Positions 47,172-57,767 of a DNA stretch of 64,000 nucleotides are shown piece by piece (the first letter of the stretch is position 1; the number at the start of each line of letters is the position of its first letter). The stretch spans positions 12,008,502 through 12,072,501 of the forward strand of contig ML677333.1 in the NCBI GenBank assembly GCA_007922305.1. Direction: 5' to 3'. A program made the translations under genes and the position numbers. A model generated the notes under the pieces. That model was not told the origin of the DNA. It ran no database searches and worked only from the letters and a program-made list of their open reading frames with translations. Source of the DNA: Dermatemys mawii. Taxonomy: Eukaryota; Chordata; Testudines; Dermatemydidae.

Positions 47172-47262
47172 GCCTCAAGTCAGCAAAATACTTAATCATT
47201 TGCTTATGTACCATTGACTTAAATGGAACTGAAGTATATGCTTAAATGTTTTGGGGCCTTGG
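47172..47262. mobile_element. MITE related to 13911-14037
   Basis: 'tcagcaaaatacttaatcat', a centre 'ccattgacttaaatgg' and 'gaagtatatgcttaaatg' mirror each other as in the 'cacttaagcatg' family. Confidence 0.6.
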
Positions 47263-48385
47263 TTCCTCAGTTTTAACACAGACTATCTCTCTGATTTTGG
47301 CCCACAGATCTAACCTTGCAATGCCTCAGTCCTCCTAGCAGTAAAGTCATGATAAAAATTCTCATCTGTACCAGAGGGTGGTTCTGAAACTACATTCAGA
47401 AATGTTTGTTAAGCTCTCTGACACCATAGATATAGTACCAGTGCACAGTTCATCCAAAAGAAAATTTCAACTCATACTTTGGTTATTATTGTTTGTAATC
47501 TAGCAGTAGTGTTTTTTTTGTGTATTATTGTTTGTAATCTAGCAGTAGTGAAACACTGTCCAGTTCATCTATGCTGCTGGAGCCAAATCTTGCTTGAAGT
47601 TTTCACTGAGTAAGGAGAGAATGAAAATTGAGCAAAGGACTTCAGGATTTGATACCTTAATAATTAACAGGTATTCGAAGGAAAAAACACAAAGAAAAAT
47701 AAAAGTGCCATTCTTCTTTTTAAAAGAAGATATGAGTGTTTTAGATTCATTCATCTCCTTTCAAATGGAAACATAAGGTCTCATCGTACATTTCAATTAA
47801 TATATAAAAATTTAGCATTTTTCACATAGCTATTGCTGTTACTATTTCAGAATTATTTGTATATACCTCCCTCATACTGTACATTTTATGACAACATAAT
47901 TCTTTTAAACATCTCCTGTCTTCTATGTATTTTATAGTAGGAGTAATGAAAATGATGATTAGCATTATTGGTCCTATATATGGAAAATTGAGCTGGTGAT
48001 GAAAATAACATTGTAAGGAGCAGTACAAGGGACCTATTTCACAGGGATTAGATCAGTTCCTTGCACTTTCCACAGTGTTTTTCATTAACCTATTGATAAC
48101 CAACCTATTAGTTTCACATTTGGGGCAGCTATGCTGGCTCATTGGGTTGTTAGTATGATTGATTGCTCAAAAAGAGCCCAATTAGTTGTGAGCAAAGGTA
48201 GGTAGCCATCTCCTGACTGTTTGTTTGGTGTCCTGTGTGGAAGATCAGTTTGGTAGTTTCAATCCAGTATCCAATGGACAGGGGTCCACATCCCCACAAA
48301 ACCCTGCATTTTGGCACTAGCACTGGAATGTTTGTTGCTAGTCTCAATAGAGAAGTCAAGGATTAACTGACCATGATGGAGACTA
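47263..48385. other. Unassigned DNA
   Basis: 47355-47440 may be a worn MIR tail (ctcatctgtaccagaggg...). The exact duplication at 47484-47550 is listed separately. No gene. Confidence 0.4.
47484..47550 (+). repeat. Exact 28-bp direct duplication
   Basis: TATTATTGTTTGTAATCTAG plus AGTAGTG-type ending occurs identically at 47484-47511 and 47523-47550, separated by 11 T/G-rich bases. It looks like a recent slippage or repair duplication. Confidence 0.95.
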
Positions 48386-48653
48386 AGCCTATGTCTACAC
48401 TGCAGCTGGGAAGTGTGATTCCCAGTTTGGGTAGCCAGACTTGCATTAGCTTAGCTCAAGCTGGCATGCTAAAATAGCAATCGCGGACATCACGGCACCA
48501 GCATCTACTCTGGTTAGCTGCACAAGTCCAAGCTCACCCAACACCCGAGTCTGAGCTTGGGTGGGTCGTGTGAGCACTCTCCATTCTACAATGTCCGTGC
48601 TTCTATTTTTAGCATGTGACATTGAGCTGAGCTATGGCAAGTCTGGCTACCCA
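48386..48653. mobile_element. Palindromic MITE, right terminal repeat lost
   Basis: The left end AGCCTATGTCTACACTGCAG is followed by 'gggtagccagacttgcatt' and 'gctggcatgctaaaatag', whose inverted partners lie at about 48603-48653 ('ctatttttagcatg', 'gcaagtctggctaccc'). The outermost right terminal repeat is missing. Related to 25123-25366. Confidence 0.65.
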
Positions 48654-49581
48654 CCCTGAAAGAGTCTAGTTCCTCATCCACCTAGAAGTATCCAACTCCC
48701 AGCACCCCACATATTGTGACACACTGGCAGAGCAGTGAGAAGAAACGCGTGCTGCTGTTCATGCTTTACTAGGTATGCAGATACATATAGGACGTAAATC
48801 CCTAGGCCTCTCAACTGACTGTCTTCCTCAAGCAATACATTTCCAAACACAATTTTTTAAAAAATAGCTGTTGTTTTAAGCACAGTAAGGAAAATACTGT
48901 GGTAATAGATAAAGTAACTTGCACCAGTATGATATTTGAGGACAGATCAATGTAACTTGTACACTGCAGAGTGGGAGGACATGTGCATAACTAGGAAAAC
49001 AAGCAACTGGGAATATACAATAAAACAGATCCCCTCCACTCTGATGTCAACTTCCTGTTTTTCCTTTTGCAGCCTCTTCCATCTCCTCGTATAAATGACA
49101 CTTGTTTTATGTACCCACTGAATTCCATATAATCCATGTTACCCTATTATGCCATTTACTCCTCTTTCCCACACTCACTATAATTCATAACCCAACCCAA
49201 CCCAAATGCAAATGAATTTGGCTCCTATCCATGTGACTGCCCCAAATCCCCTCTCCCAAGTGCTGAAGGGAAATGTTTAAAAAAGAAACCCCTATCTTGC
49301 CCTGTAATACTATTTGCTGCTTTATTAGAACTATATGACTCAGATGTGTAATGTGCCAACTCACTAAAATGAATAAGAAAGCCCTTTATACACTCACATT
49401 GCCATTTGACTGCAGTTATCAGAGGTAATTATAGGTTTTATAAACCCATAATAGAAGTATTATCCTTTGAAAAAATGTAATTAAAAGCCAACCAAGCCAC
49501 TGCTAATACTTTCTAGTAAAAGCTACAATCATGTGGAAACTCCTAAGTAGCAAGAAAGCAATAAGCAGGAGAGGCCACTCA
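48654..49581. other. Unassigned DNA
   Basis: No gene or recognisable element. Confidence 0.45.
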
Positions 49582-49589
49582 GAACGGAG

Positions 49590-49713
49590 TAGGGTGACCA
49601 GACAGCAAGTGTGAAAAATCAGGACAGGGTGTGGAGAGTAATAGGTGCCTATAGAAGAAAATGCCCCAAACATCAGGACTGTCCCTATAAAATAGGGACA
49701 TCTGGTCACCCTA
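49590..49713. mobile_element. hAT MITE, TAGGGTGACC family (124 bp)
   Basis: TAGGGTGACCAGA at the left mirrors TCTGGTCACCCTA at the right. GAACGGAG (49582-49589) and GAGCAGAG (49714-49721) match at 6 of 8 bases as a worn hAT duplication. The core 'gtgaaaaatcaggacagggtg' is shared with 37261 and, inverted, with 8064. Confidence 0.88.
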
Positions 49714-49721
49714 GAGCAGAG

Positions 49722-51101
49722 ACAAACTAGTATGTGCGGGAAGGGAGAAAGAAATAGAAAGATGATGGGCCTAGGGCTCCTGGAAAGGAAGCTGAAAAGA
49801 AAGGGACTGAGTTAGGAAGGAGACAGATGCTGAAAGAAGAATGATGAGAACAATAGGTGGCATCTGATGGAGAAGAGACTAGCTAGTGTAGGTGAATGGT
49901 CTTTGTCATAGGCACATAAATGTAATATTTTTATACAGCAATAGCCACCAGTTACAGAGCTCTTCTCCCATGACAACACAAACTGTTCTTTTAATAAGGT
50001 GCTCTTTTATCAGGATAATATTCAAATGTTGTGCTGTGCAAGGATAAAGCATATATTCAGAGTGAATAGTAATATTTATCTTGAGTTTCCTGAATTGCAC
50101 TATGAGACAGCTCGCCTTCTGTTTCATAATGATGTTCATGTTAATAAATCTGCTGAACTCCTCTGCTGGCATGTTTTACTTTCCTAGGGCTGGAACACTG
50201 TGAAGGTTACATGTTGGCTCAGCTTGGAAGTTTCATGACAGACTTTCAGTCAATGACCTAAGATGACTCTTGCTTTACAGGAAGAAAACTAATAGGCTTT
50301 AGAGATCTTCACCTGCACGCATTGAGTGTGAGGCAAACCAGAGAGGTCTAAGGATGAGCATCTATTACTTTATCCATCTGTCTATTGGATATACATGGGA
50401 CCAATCCTGTCAAAGCAAGAAGGGAAGGGAACTATGCTCTTCAAAGTAAAAAGGTACCATTGAAAACTACACACTGGAAGCCAGTTCCATGGACTAAAAT
50501 AAGGAGAATGGTGTTGATCAGAAAGCTAACAGTCTTCCAGCATTCCCCCCTGGCACACATTTTTAGTGTCATCCAACAAGTATGGGTCATGACAAACCAG
50601 AAGTCTCAGGGCACTGGTAATGGAAGGCTCTTTACTTTTATGTAACAATTTAAAATCCAAGCCAGGTCCTTAGTGATTTAAAAAACTATTAACCCTGATG
50701 GCTGTTTGGTGACCTCTACTGAAGGAGTTGATCTTCTCATGTGACTTCCTGGTGCTACCCACAGCATAAAAACTAACAGAATTGGCATTCACTGGTTGCC
50801 TTTTTGGCAGTCTCAATATGGAAGCCAGCAAACTAAATGAGAACAGACTGAATTACCCTATCACCCCTTATGGTCACGGTTGTGTGAAGGAATTTTGCAT
50901 TGTTCATGTTATGCCTCTTGAGTAAATAAATTGGAGAAGAAGATCATTCCTCAAGGCTATCATCCAAGGTTAGGTGTGGAGGATATCTTTGCCCCAGGAC
51001 CTCTTTGTCATTCTCCCTGGATAAACTCCATTTTGAAGCTGTCTGCCAGGGAGATATTGTTAAGCCACATGCCCAGTTGGAGTAGGACTTGGAAGCACCT
51101 G
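49722..51101. other. Unassigned DNA
   Basis: No gene or recognisable element; frames of 62-88 codons are not supported. Confidence 0.45.
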
Positions 51102-51157
51102 CCCTTGGAAGTACCTACTGTACTACAGGCCCTTGGAAGTACCTGCTGTACTATAGG
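51102..51157 (+). repeat. Tandem duplication, 2 x 28 bp
   Basis: CCCTTGGAAGTACCTACTGT-type units at 51102-51129 and 51130-51157 differ at two bases. They directly precede a MIR fragment. Confidence 0.93.
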
Positions 51158-51360
51158 CTTCCTGTGTGACACTGGGCAGGTCACTTAGTATCTCTGGCCC
51201 ACATCTTGAAAGAGAAGATGGGCGTTAGGAGCCTAAATACCTTTGAGGCTGTGTCTCAGTTCCCTGTCTGTAAAATGAGGGTAACAGTACTTCCCAATCT
51301 AACAGGGGTGTTTTGAGGAAAATACATTAAAGAAGCGCTCAGATACTAGGAAGATGGCAA
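51158..51360 (+). mobile_element. MIR SINE fragment
   Basis: 'cctgtgtgacactgggcaggtcactta', then 'gtctcagttccctgtctgtaaaatgagggtaac' and 'aggggtgttttgaggaaaatacattaaagaagcgctcagatac' follow the MIR core and 3' part. About 55 unrelated bases (51200-51250) separate the first two parts. Confidence 0.75.
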
Positions 51361-51807
51361 CTTTATAAGTTCTATAGATAGAATTAGGCTGCTTGTTTGT
51401 GGAGTCCAAGCATATTTCTGAACTCTTGTGGGCTTTGCATTATGTATCTTGCTATGCCCAGGATTGGACTCAACATGGCCCAGGAAATAATTATATTAGA
51501 GCTTTATAAGTTCTATAAGTTCTATAGATAGAATTAGGCAATAATTATATTATAGTTATAATTATATAGTTATAATTATAATTATATTATTATTGTTGTT
51601 ATAATTATATAATTATAGTTATATTATCATTGTCTAATTATAGAATTAGGCAATAATTATATTAGAGCTTTATAAGTTCTATAGATACAATTAGGCTGCT
51701 TGTTTGTGGAGTCCAGGCATATTTCTGAACTCCTGTGGGCTTTGAATTATGTATCTTGCTATGCCCAGGATTGGACACAACATGGCCCAGGCAATAGTTA
51801 TATTAGA
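51361..51807 (+). repeat. 140-bp direct duplication around an AT-rich tract
   Basis: 51361-51499 and 51668-51807 are about 95% alike over 140 bp (offset 307), starting CTTTATAAGTTCTATAGATA and including 'gcttgtttgtggagtcca' and 'tatcttgctatgcccagg'. Between them lie further partial copies of 'gctttataagttctata' and an (ATAATT)-rich run at about 51538-51650. It is probably a local expansion by slippage or unequal exchange. Confidence 0.93.
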
Positions 51808-51954
51808 GCCTGATATCATGTACCAGGCAATCTGGAGCATAGGATATGATGGCTTTAATGAAGCATTTTGGATCTACTTGTTCAAATTGTAATCTTTATG
51901 ATACTAGCATTGACAGAAACTTTGATCATTGCTAGTGATGTTTAGGAGGTAGTA
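51808..51954. other. Unassigned DNA
   Basis: Nothing recognised between the duplication and the hAT element. Confidence 0.4.
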
Positions 51955-52786
51955 CAGGGGTGGGCAAACTTTTTGGCCCAAGGGCCACATTGGGGTTAAA
52001 AATTGTGCAGAGGGCCAGGTAGGGAAGGCGGTGCCTCCTCAAACAGCCTGACCCCGCCCCCTATCTGACCCCCACCCAATTCTCACCCCGACTCCCCCCC
52101 TCAGACCCTCCGACCCATTCAACCCCCCACTCCTTGTCCCCTCATTGACCCCCTCCAGAGACCCCCCACTCTAACTGCTCCCCCCAGAACTGCACCACCT
52201 ATCTAAGTCCCCCATTATTTGTTCCCTGACTGCCCCCTCCCGAGATCCCCACACCCTAACTACCACCTCTGGGGACCCCACCCCCTATTTAAGCCCCCCT
52301 GCTTTGTTCCCTGACTGTCCCCGCCCGAGATCCCCCCACCTCAACCACCCCCAACTAAGCCTCCCCCCCCTTACTCAGCTAGGCGCTCCTTTACCCGGCA
52401 CTGTGGGGCCGTGGCTCCCTGCGCTGCCCCCAGCCAGGGAGCGCGGAGCCCAGTGGCAGCCGCTCTGGGCCCAGCCAGCAAGCGCGCGGCCACGCAGCTC
52501 CCCACGCTCCACTGGTCCCCCAGCCAGGGAGCGCGGGGTCCAGCGACAGCTGCGCTGGGCCCCGCCAGCAAGCATGGGACCCGCGGCTCCCCGCGCTCCA
52601 CTCTGCCCTCGGCCAGGGACTGCGGGCCCCGCAGCTCCCTGTGCTTGGCTCGCCCCCGGCCGGAGGATGGGAACCCGCGGCATGGCACACCACACTCGGC
52701 CCGGCGCCCCAGCCCCATCTCGCGGGCCAGATTAAAATGGCCAGTGGGCCACCTGTGGCCTGCGGGCTGTGGTTTGCCCACCCCTG
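51955..52786. mobile_element. Non-autonomous hAT element, 832 bp, perfect 8-bp duplication
   Basis: CAGGGGTGGGCAAAC and its mirror GTTTGCCCACCCCTG form perfect 15-bp terminal repeats. AGGTAGTA is duplicated exactly (51947-51954 and 52787-52794). The left third is C-rich ('gaccccctccagagacccc'). The right third (52380-52740) is G+C- and CpG-rich with tandem 'agccagggagcgcgg' units. Long frames on both strands (100-143 codons) are by-products of that composition; no transposase motif is present. The intact ends and duplication suggest a comparatively young insertion. Confidence 0.93.
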
Positions 52787-52794
52787 AGGTAGTA

Positions 52795-53040
52795 TCTTAT
52801 CGATTGTGTTGTTAGGCCTTTGGTAAAGATTTGCCCAAAAGCTCAGAGATGGAGGTCTTCAGCGAAGCAAAGTGATACATAAGACTTTGCATGCAGGGAG
52901 TGGGCATTAGAAACCACAGTTTTAAAGGAGAAGCTAAAATACCCCATGGGTTTTGTGGGCTATCCATTTATTAATTTGGCACTTCTTCCATTTGCTGGGC
53001 CATTGGTACAAAGAATGGTGTCATGTGAGATCTGTTTTTC
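52795..53040. other. Unassigned DNA
   Basis: No gene or element recognised. Confidence 0.4.
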
Positions 53041-53130
53041 ACAAATCATTGGTGCAAATTCCATGACCTGTGTTATGCAATAAGTCAGGCTAGATGATCA
53101 TAATAGTCCATTCTGGTCTTAAAATCTGAG
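53041..53130 (+). mobile_element. CR1 LINE 3' end
   Basis: 'ccatgacctgtgttatgcaa', then AAGTCAGGCTAGATGATCAT and 'aatagtccattctggtcttaaaatctg' are the CR1 3' UTR, truncated at the 5' side. Confidence 0.85.
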
Positions 53131-54049
53131 TTTATTTAGAAATGTGGCAGACAAAGAATATTTGGATCTGAATCTGCACTTTGCATTACATCTCAGGTAA
53201 TTACATCTTATTTTTATTCATTTGTTATGGAATGGTCATCCTAGGTTCTGCAAGAGGGCCGAAAGACAGGATCTCTATTCTGTAAGTATTTGTGTCCTAA
53301 CCCACACACATTATAATATTCTACTCATTCCAAAAAGTATAAATTCCATATTTCGGAATTTTTTTTCCCTCTACTTTTCTTTCCCTGCAGGCTGAAAATG
53401 AGCATGTACCCTGATTGAGTTACACAGGAGCTATGCAAAAGCCTGACTATGTATGATTTATCCTAATATAGCTAGGTAGAGTACATTGCCCTTACAGAAT
53501 TTTATCTCTACAGAAAAAATTAAATTGGGCGAGTTTGAGAGACCTTCATCTCTTTTGTATGTTCTACTGGTATTAGCTGATAAAAGTGTTCTGGCAATCT
53601 ACCTTGATATTGAGTGATGTTTCCAATGTAAAAATCATTAATTTACGCATCAAAGCCTAGAGGCTTAGCTCTCCAGATTCCTAATCTAAACACACACAAA
53701 AATACATTTACTATATTGTGCTTCACCTTCCTGGAACCGTCTGTCCAATGTTCAATTGATGATGTACCTGTCAAAATTTAAATAGCTTCTATGTGAACAT
53801 CTGAGCTGAAACAGTTGCTCCAACTATCCTAATTAATTATACAATCGTTGCATGAATGGTTTCACTATCTTCTGTAGGTCAGCCTTGTTTATTGTATGAG
53901 GCTGGTCCTTTCCATGTATCTGATGTGTTAATTACATGAATGCTGTCTTGAAAGAACACCCACATAAATAAAATGTTTGCCTTCAAAGGTTTATTTCATA
54001 ATAAATATAATAAAGTCCTTAGGTAGGGTTGAAGCTACTGTAGGTTGAA
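53131..54049. other. Unassigned AT-rich DNA
   Basis: No gene or element recognised. Confidence 0.45.
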
Positions 54050-54218
54050 GAAGAAATGTGGGTTCTATTCCCATCTTTGCCACTGGCCTGCCAGGTGTTC
54101 TAGGGCAAGTCACTTCTCCCTCTATGCCTGAGTTCCCCATCTGTGAAATTAGGATAATGATTCTGTCCTCCTTTGGAAAGGGTTTTGAGATCTATGGAAT
54201 TATTATCAAAACGCCAAG
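54050..54218 (+). mobile_element. MIR/CORE SINE fragment
   Basis: 'gggttctattcccatctttgcc', 'ctagggcaagtcacttctcc', 'gagttccccatctgtgaaat' and 'ggttttgagatctatgg' give the tRNA-related end, core and 3' part in order. Confidence 0.8.
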
Positions 54219-54334
54219 TCTTACCCCCTCTTCTTCTTCCCCCACATCTACCAGCTTCCACACACACACAAAAACATTCCCTCTGATATTAAATGCTAAA
54301 TCTTATTCCAAGATAGAATAATTCTAGGAAGTTG

Positions 54335-54531
54335 TGTATGGCGGACATAGCACAAATCCCTGATTACACAAGATTGGAGCAATGATGGTTGACTCTCTCA
54401 TCACAAAGAAAGGAAGACAGACGCCATTATATAAAAATTAGATTCAACATACGTTACTTATTAAAGAACTATAACTATGAAATCACTTAAACAGATTCAA
54501 CATTCCACCCAATACATTCAAATATATCACA
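54335..54531 (-). mobile_element. Candidate 3' LTR of the gypsy relic
   Basis: On the minus strand, just past the pol terminus and a purine-rich GGGAAGAGGATAGA, the text TGTGATATATTTGAATG begins and an end in ..CATACA is possible near 54335. A TATA-like 'tatataatgg' lies inside. The right border (54531) is better supported than the left. No partner 5' LTR remains. Confidence 0.45.
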
Positions 54532-54609
54532 TCTATCCTCTTCCCACAAATGAAAGGGGCTCAACACCTTCAGAACTATGTTTGTGAAAACCACCAAAAG
54601 TCCAGTTAC

Positions 54610-56040
54610 AAGTCAAGTCTTTCAGGAGGCTTGCGTTTTCTTTTGGGATAGTACCTGCCACCATTTTCAAACACTCTTCTGAGTAAGTAGCATGCCTTCA
54701 GTAATGTCTGACTCAAAACCTTCTCTCAGATGATGCTGGTTGTTCAGCACTGCTGCTTTCCAGTACAAAATTATTGGTTGTTGCTTCAAGCGGGGTTGCT
54801 GATGTCAGAAATGGCAGTTCCTAAATTTTGCTTCTTTTGTCAGTCACAGCATCACCCCCAAATTTTGCAATTGGTCAATGTGTGGTGCCACTTGTACTGT
54901 ATAGGACAAAGGACCTGTTTGTGCACTACCAATTGCCGGAATCCATGTACTTGATCTCTGATAACCACACACCAACACTGGCCCACTTGTAGCTGACAAG
55001 GTACACCGATCCCTCTTACCATGATTTCTGACATGTTAACATAGATCTGACTTTAATAAGCCCGAGCATGATCTGAGATTTCATCCATAAACAGCATTGC
55101 GGATGTTTGGTTCATTGTGGAATGTACTGCATTTCTATATCCTAGCGAAAAGCATGCCAGCTTCTGCTGTAGTGGCCCCTTCTTATCTTTCATGGTTCAC
55201 AAGGTTTATTTAAAAGTTGTTTAAACATTTCAACCAAGCCATTTCTGCTGTGTCGTATGGTGATGAGGTGATATGTCTAATACTATTTTTCTTCTTAAAC
55301 CACCAAAATACTCCTGAACAAAACTGAGGACCTCTACACTCCAGCTTGTCCTGGCAGTCCAGTTCTTTCGAATAAACTTTGAAGTTTGTCTTCTGTCTAT
55401 GCAGCTGTAGCGATTTTCATGAAAAAAAACTTCTGGCCATTTGGAATGGGCATCAAACACTACTAGATACATCATTTCCAAAAATGGTCCTGCATAAATC
55501 AATACGCAGACAGTGCTAGGAAGCTCCTGGCCATACCTAAGAATGCACTGGTTTAGGCATGCACTGTGCCTATTGCCATCCTGAATATTCTGTAGCAAGC
55601 TGCTCCATTTGTTGGTCAGTGACTGGTCACCATACAAAACTTTTGGCAAGTGCCTTCATTTTTTACAACCCCTAGGGGAATTACAGGGAGCTCCTCTATG
55701 ACTGAGTGCAGTTCATTAGGTATAACAATAGGAATTTTGCACAACATATCCATGATGTAGGATAAGATCACTTTTGAGTGTATAAAAGGGTGCCAGATTA
55801 GGGCTGTCAGTGTATTTCAGCCCTTCAGAGTAGCTTCATAAACATAAACTAGTGTGGGATCCCTTTGAGTTTTTTGTTTGATTTAAACTACAAATCACTG
55901 GGGTACACTCAATCTGAAACAAGTTGGCAAATTCAATAGGTTCTCTCTTTTACAGGTTGCCCTTCAACTACCAGGGGCAGGAGAGAAAGCCCATCTACAT
56001 GTGTGTGCATTTCTGTACTTTTGAATTTGATATCATGAAT
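54610..56040 (-). pseudogene. Gypsy integrase, zinc-binding linker and C-terminal region, broken
   Basis: Just downstream of the CR1 insertion the minus strand reads YDIKFKSTEMH...DGLSLLPL, the linker after RNase H. A zinc-binding segment near 55650-55750 follows (MKALAKSFVWW-like). The core then gives YAGPFLEMMYLVVFDAHSKW (55230-55649 frame). The first catalytic Asp expected just before YAGP is missing in this frame, and the rest of the DD-E triad is not intact. Beyond a stop, HSTMNQTSAMLFM and later PCQLQVGQCW and a basic tail match the C-terminal part of vertebrate gypsy polyproteins. The enzyme would have inserted the cDNA copy into chromosomes; here it is broken by several stops. Confidence 0.82.
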
Positions 56041-56041
56041 A

Positions 56042-56642
56042 TAAGAACATAAGAAAGGCCATACTGGGTCAGACCAAAGGTCCATCTAGCCCAGTATCCT
56101 GTCTATCAACAGTGGCCAATACCAGGTGCCCCGAAGTGAGTGAACCTAACAGTAAAGATCAAGTGATTTTTCTCCTACCATCCGTCACCCCCTCTGACAA
56201 ACAGAGGCTAGGGACACCATTCCTTACCCAGCCTGGCTAATAGCGATTAATGGACTTAACCTCCATGAATTTATCCAGTTCTCTTTAAACCCTGTTATAG
56301 TCCTAGCCTTCACAGCCTCCTCAGGCAAGGAGTTCCACAGGTTGACTGTGCGCTGTGTGAAGAAGAACTTCCTTTTATTTGTTTTAAACCTGCTGCCCAC
56401 TAATTTCATTGGGTGGCCCCTAGTTCTTCTATTATGGGAACAAGTAAATAACTTTTCCTTATTCACTTTCCGCACGCCACTCATAATTTTATATACCTCT
56501 ATCATATCCCCCCTTAGTCTCCTCTTTTCCAAGCTAAAAAGTCCTAGCCTCTTTAATCTCTCCTCATATGGGACCCTTTCCAATCCCTTAATCATTTTAG
56601 TTGCCCTTCTCTGAACCTTTTCTAATGCCAGTATAGTATATA
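56042..56642 (-). mobile_element. CR1-type LINE 3' fragment inserted in gypsy pol
   Basis: Minus strand: [20 protein letters not shown], then [18 protein letters not shown] and [14 protein letters not shown] are the C-terminus of a CR1 ORF2. A 3' UTR follows, ending in AAGAACATAAG-type repeats (on the plus strand, 'ataagaacataagaaaggcc' and 'tactgggtcagaccaaaggt'). The last roughly 130 codons of the ORF are still open. It is 5'-truncated and splits the gypsy frame between 'VLYT' and 'YDIKF'. It is therefore younger than the gypsy element. Confidence 0.92.
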
Positions 56643-57000
56643 AAACAGATAAGAGGGAAGCCCAATTGCATATGTGCACAGAAACTCCCCTCCTCAGAGA
56701 AAGGATTGCTACTAGGGGTTGGTAGTCCATGACAAAGGTGAATTTCTTCCCATGTAGATAATGGTTTAATTTATCCACATCCCATTCCAGACTTAAAGCC
56801 TCCTTGTCTATTTGTGCATAGCTACATTCTGATGCTGTGAAAGATCTGGAGGCAAATGCTATCTCACTGCCATCTGGCATAACATATGATATAACTATCC
56901 CAATTCCGTGTGAGGATGCATCACATGCTAACTTAATAGGCAAGAATGGATTAAAGTTCATAAGCACTCTGTCTGAGGTGACCAATTGTTTGGTCATAGG
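56643..57000 (-). pseudogene. Gypsy RNase H domain
   Basis: The frame opening at 56997 reads [11 protein letters not shown], then [26 protein letters not shown] and [13 protein letters not shown]. The usual acidic residues of gypsy RNase H (Asp in CDAS, Glu in KEAL, Asp in the MDYQPL position) are all present, so this domain is the best preserved part of the relic. It would remove RNA from the RNA-DNA hybrid during reverse transcription. The frame runs without a stop into the CR1 insertion to give a 257-codon chimeric frame (56224-56997). Confidence 0.88.
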
Positions 57001-57760
57001 TTCCAGGAAAGCTTTTTGACATTCACATGACCAGTCTGCAGAAAACAGTTCAGCAGAAACAATACAGTTGGTAGTTTGGGTATAAATCAGCTACAGTAGT
57101 TAATAAATCCTAGAAATGATCTAAATTGTGACACACAGTTTGGCAGTAGAGATTCCAGGACTTCTTTAATCTTCTACTGAGATTTATGCAGGCCTTTTGC
57201 ATCAATAACATGGCCACAATAACCTATTGAGTCCTTGAAAAATTAGTGTTTTATGCAATTGGCGCGTAACCCATATTCATCTAGACATTTTAATATCCTT
57301 TTCAGGGTTTCCAGATATTCTTCATCACTTTCACTGGTCACAATAACACCATCCAAATAACACTGTGTTCTTGGAATACCTTGCGAAACTTGGTCCATTG
57401 CCCATTACCATGAAAATGGTAATGGACCAAGAAATGGACCAAGAAAAACTTGGTTCATTGCCCATTACCATGCAAGAGTTCAAGAAAAACCAAACACTAG
57501 CTTGTTGTACTGGTACAGATCCTTTTGTGTGTTGATTGTGAGGAATGCCTTTGACTGTTCCTCAGCATCTATCTAGGCAGGCCTGTGACAAAGCAATTAT
57601 GCTGAATCATTTTTGCTACACTGCCAGAGAGACAATGTCTTCAATTTGAGGCAGGGGATATTTTTCAACGTTCAGTACAGGGCTTATGGTGACCTTGAGA
57701 TCACCACACACTCATACTGCATCACTTTCTTTTATTTTTTTACAGTTGGAATGATGTATG
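57001..57760 (-). pseudogene. Gypsy reverse transcriptase, broken
   Basis: Minus-strand pieces: CGDLKVTISPVL and YPLPQIEDI (about 57640-57710), the fingers/palm start; a stretch matching 'KGIPHNQHTKGS.P' near 57540; QCYLDGVIVTSESDEEYLET at about 57305-57365, the palm motif, where the usual Y-x-D-D reads Y-L-D-G, so one catalytic Asp is lost; then a thumb/connection segment with CLDEYGLRANCIKH. A 60-bp duplication (57386-57472) disrupts the region just before the active site. Stops are frequent. It is the copying enzyme of the element, no longer functional. Confidence 0.85.
57386..57472 (-). repeat. 60-bp offset duplication inside the RT relic
   Basis: AAACTTGGTCCATTGCCCAT-type text occurs at 57386-57412 and again at 57446-57472 with one difference. 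Between them 'ggaccaag' is repeated and 'attaccatgaaaatggtaat' forms a small inverted repeat. It is a local duplication formed after the gypsy insertion. Confidence 0.9.
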
Positions 57761-57767
57761 GTGATGC

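Larger units (their letters stand above)
54532..57760 (-). mobile_element. Ty3/gypsy retrotransposon relic (pol), nested insertions
   Basis: The minus strand encodes, in gypsy order, reverse transcriptase (57760 to about 57010), RNase H (57000-56643), a zinc-binding linker (56040-55650), integrase core (55650-55226) and an integrase C-terminal tail that runs to about 54610 with a basic KRKRKPPERL-type end. A CR1 copy sits between RNase H and the linker. No gag or protease is seen; the 5' side stops at a hAT-like fragment (57768). No envelope gene is visible. Many stops and frameshifts mean it is dead. Confidence 0.88.

Noticed and set aside
52304..52815. Frames of 100-143 codons on both strands
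   Set aside because: They come from the G+C-rich tandem interior of the hAT element at 51955-52786.
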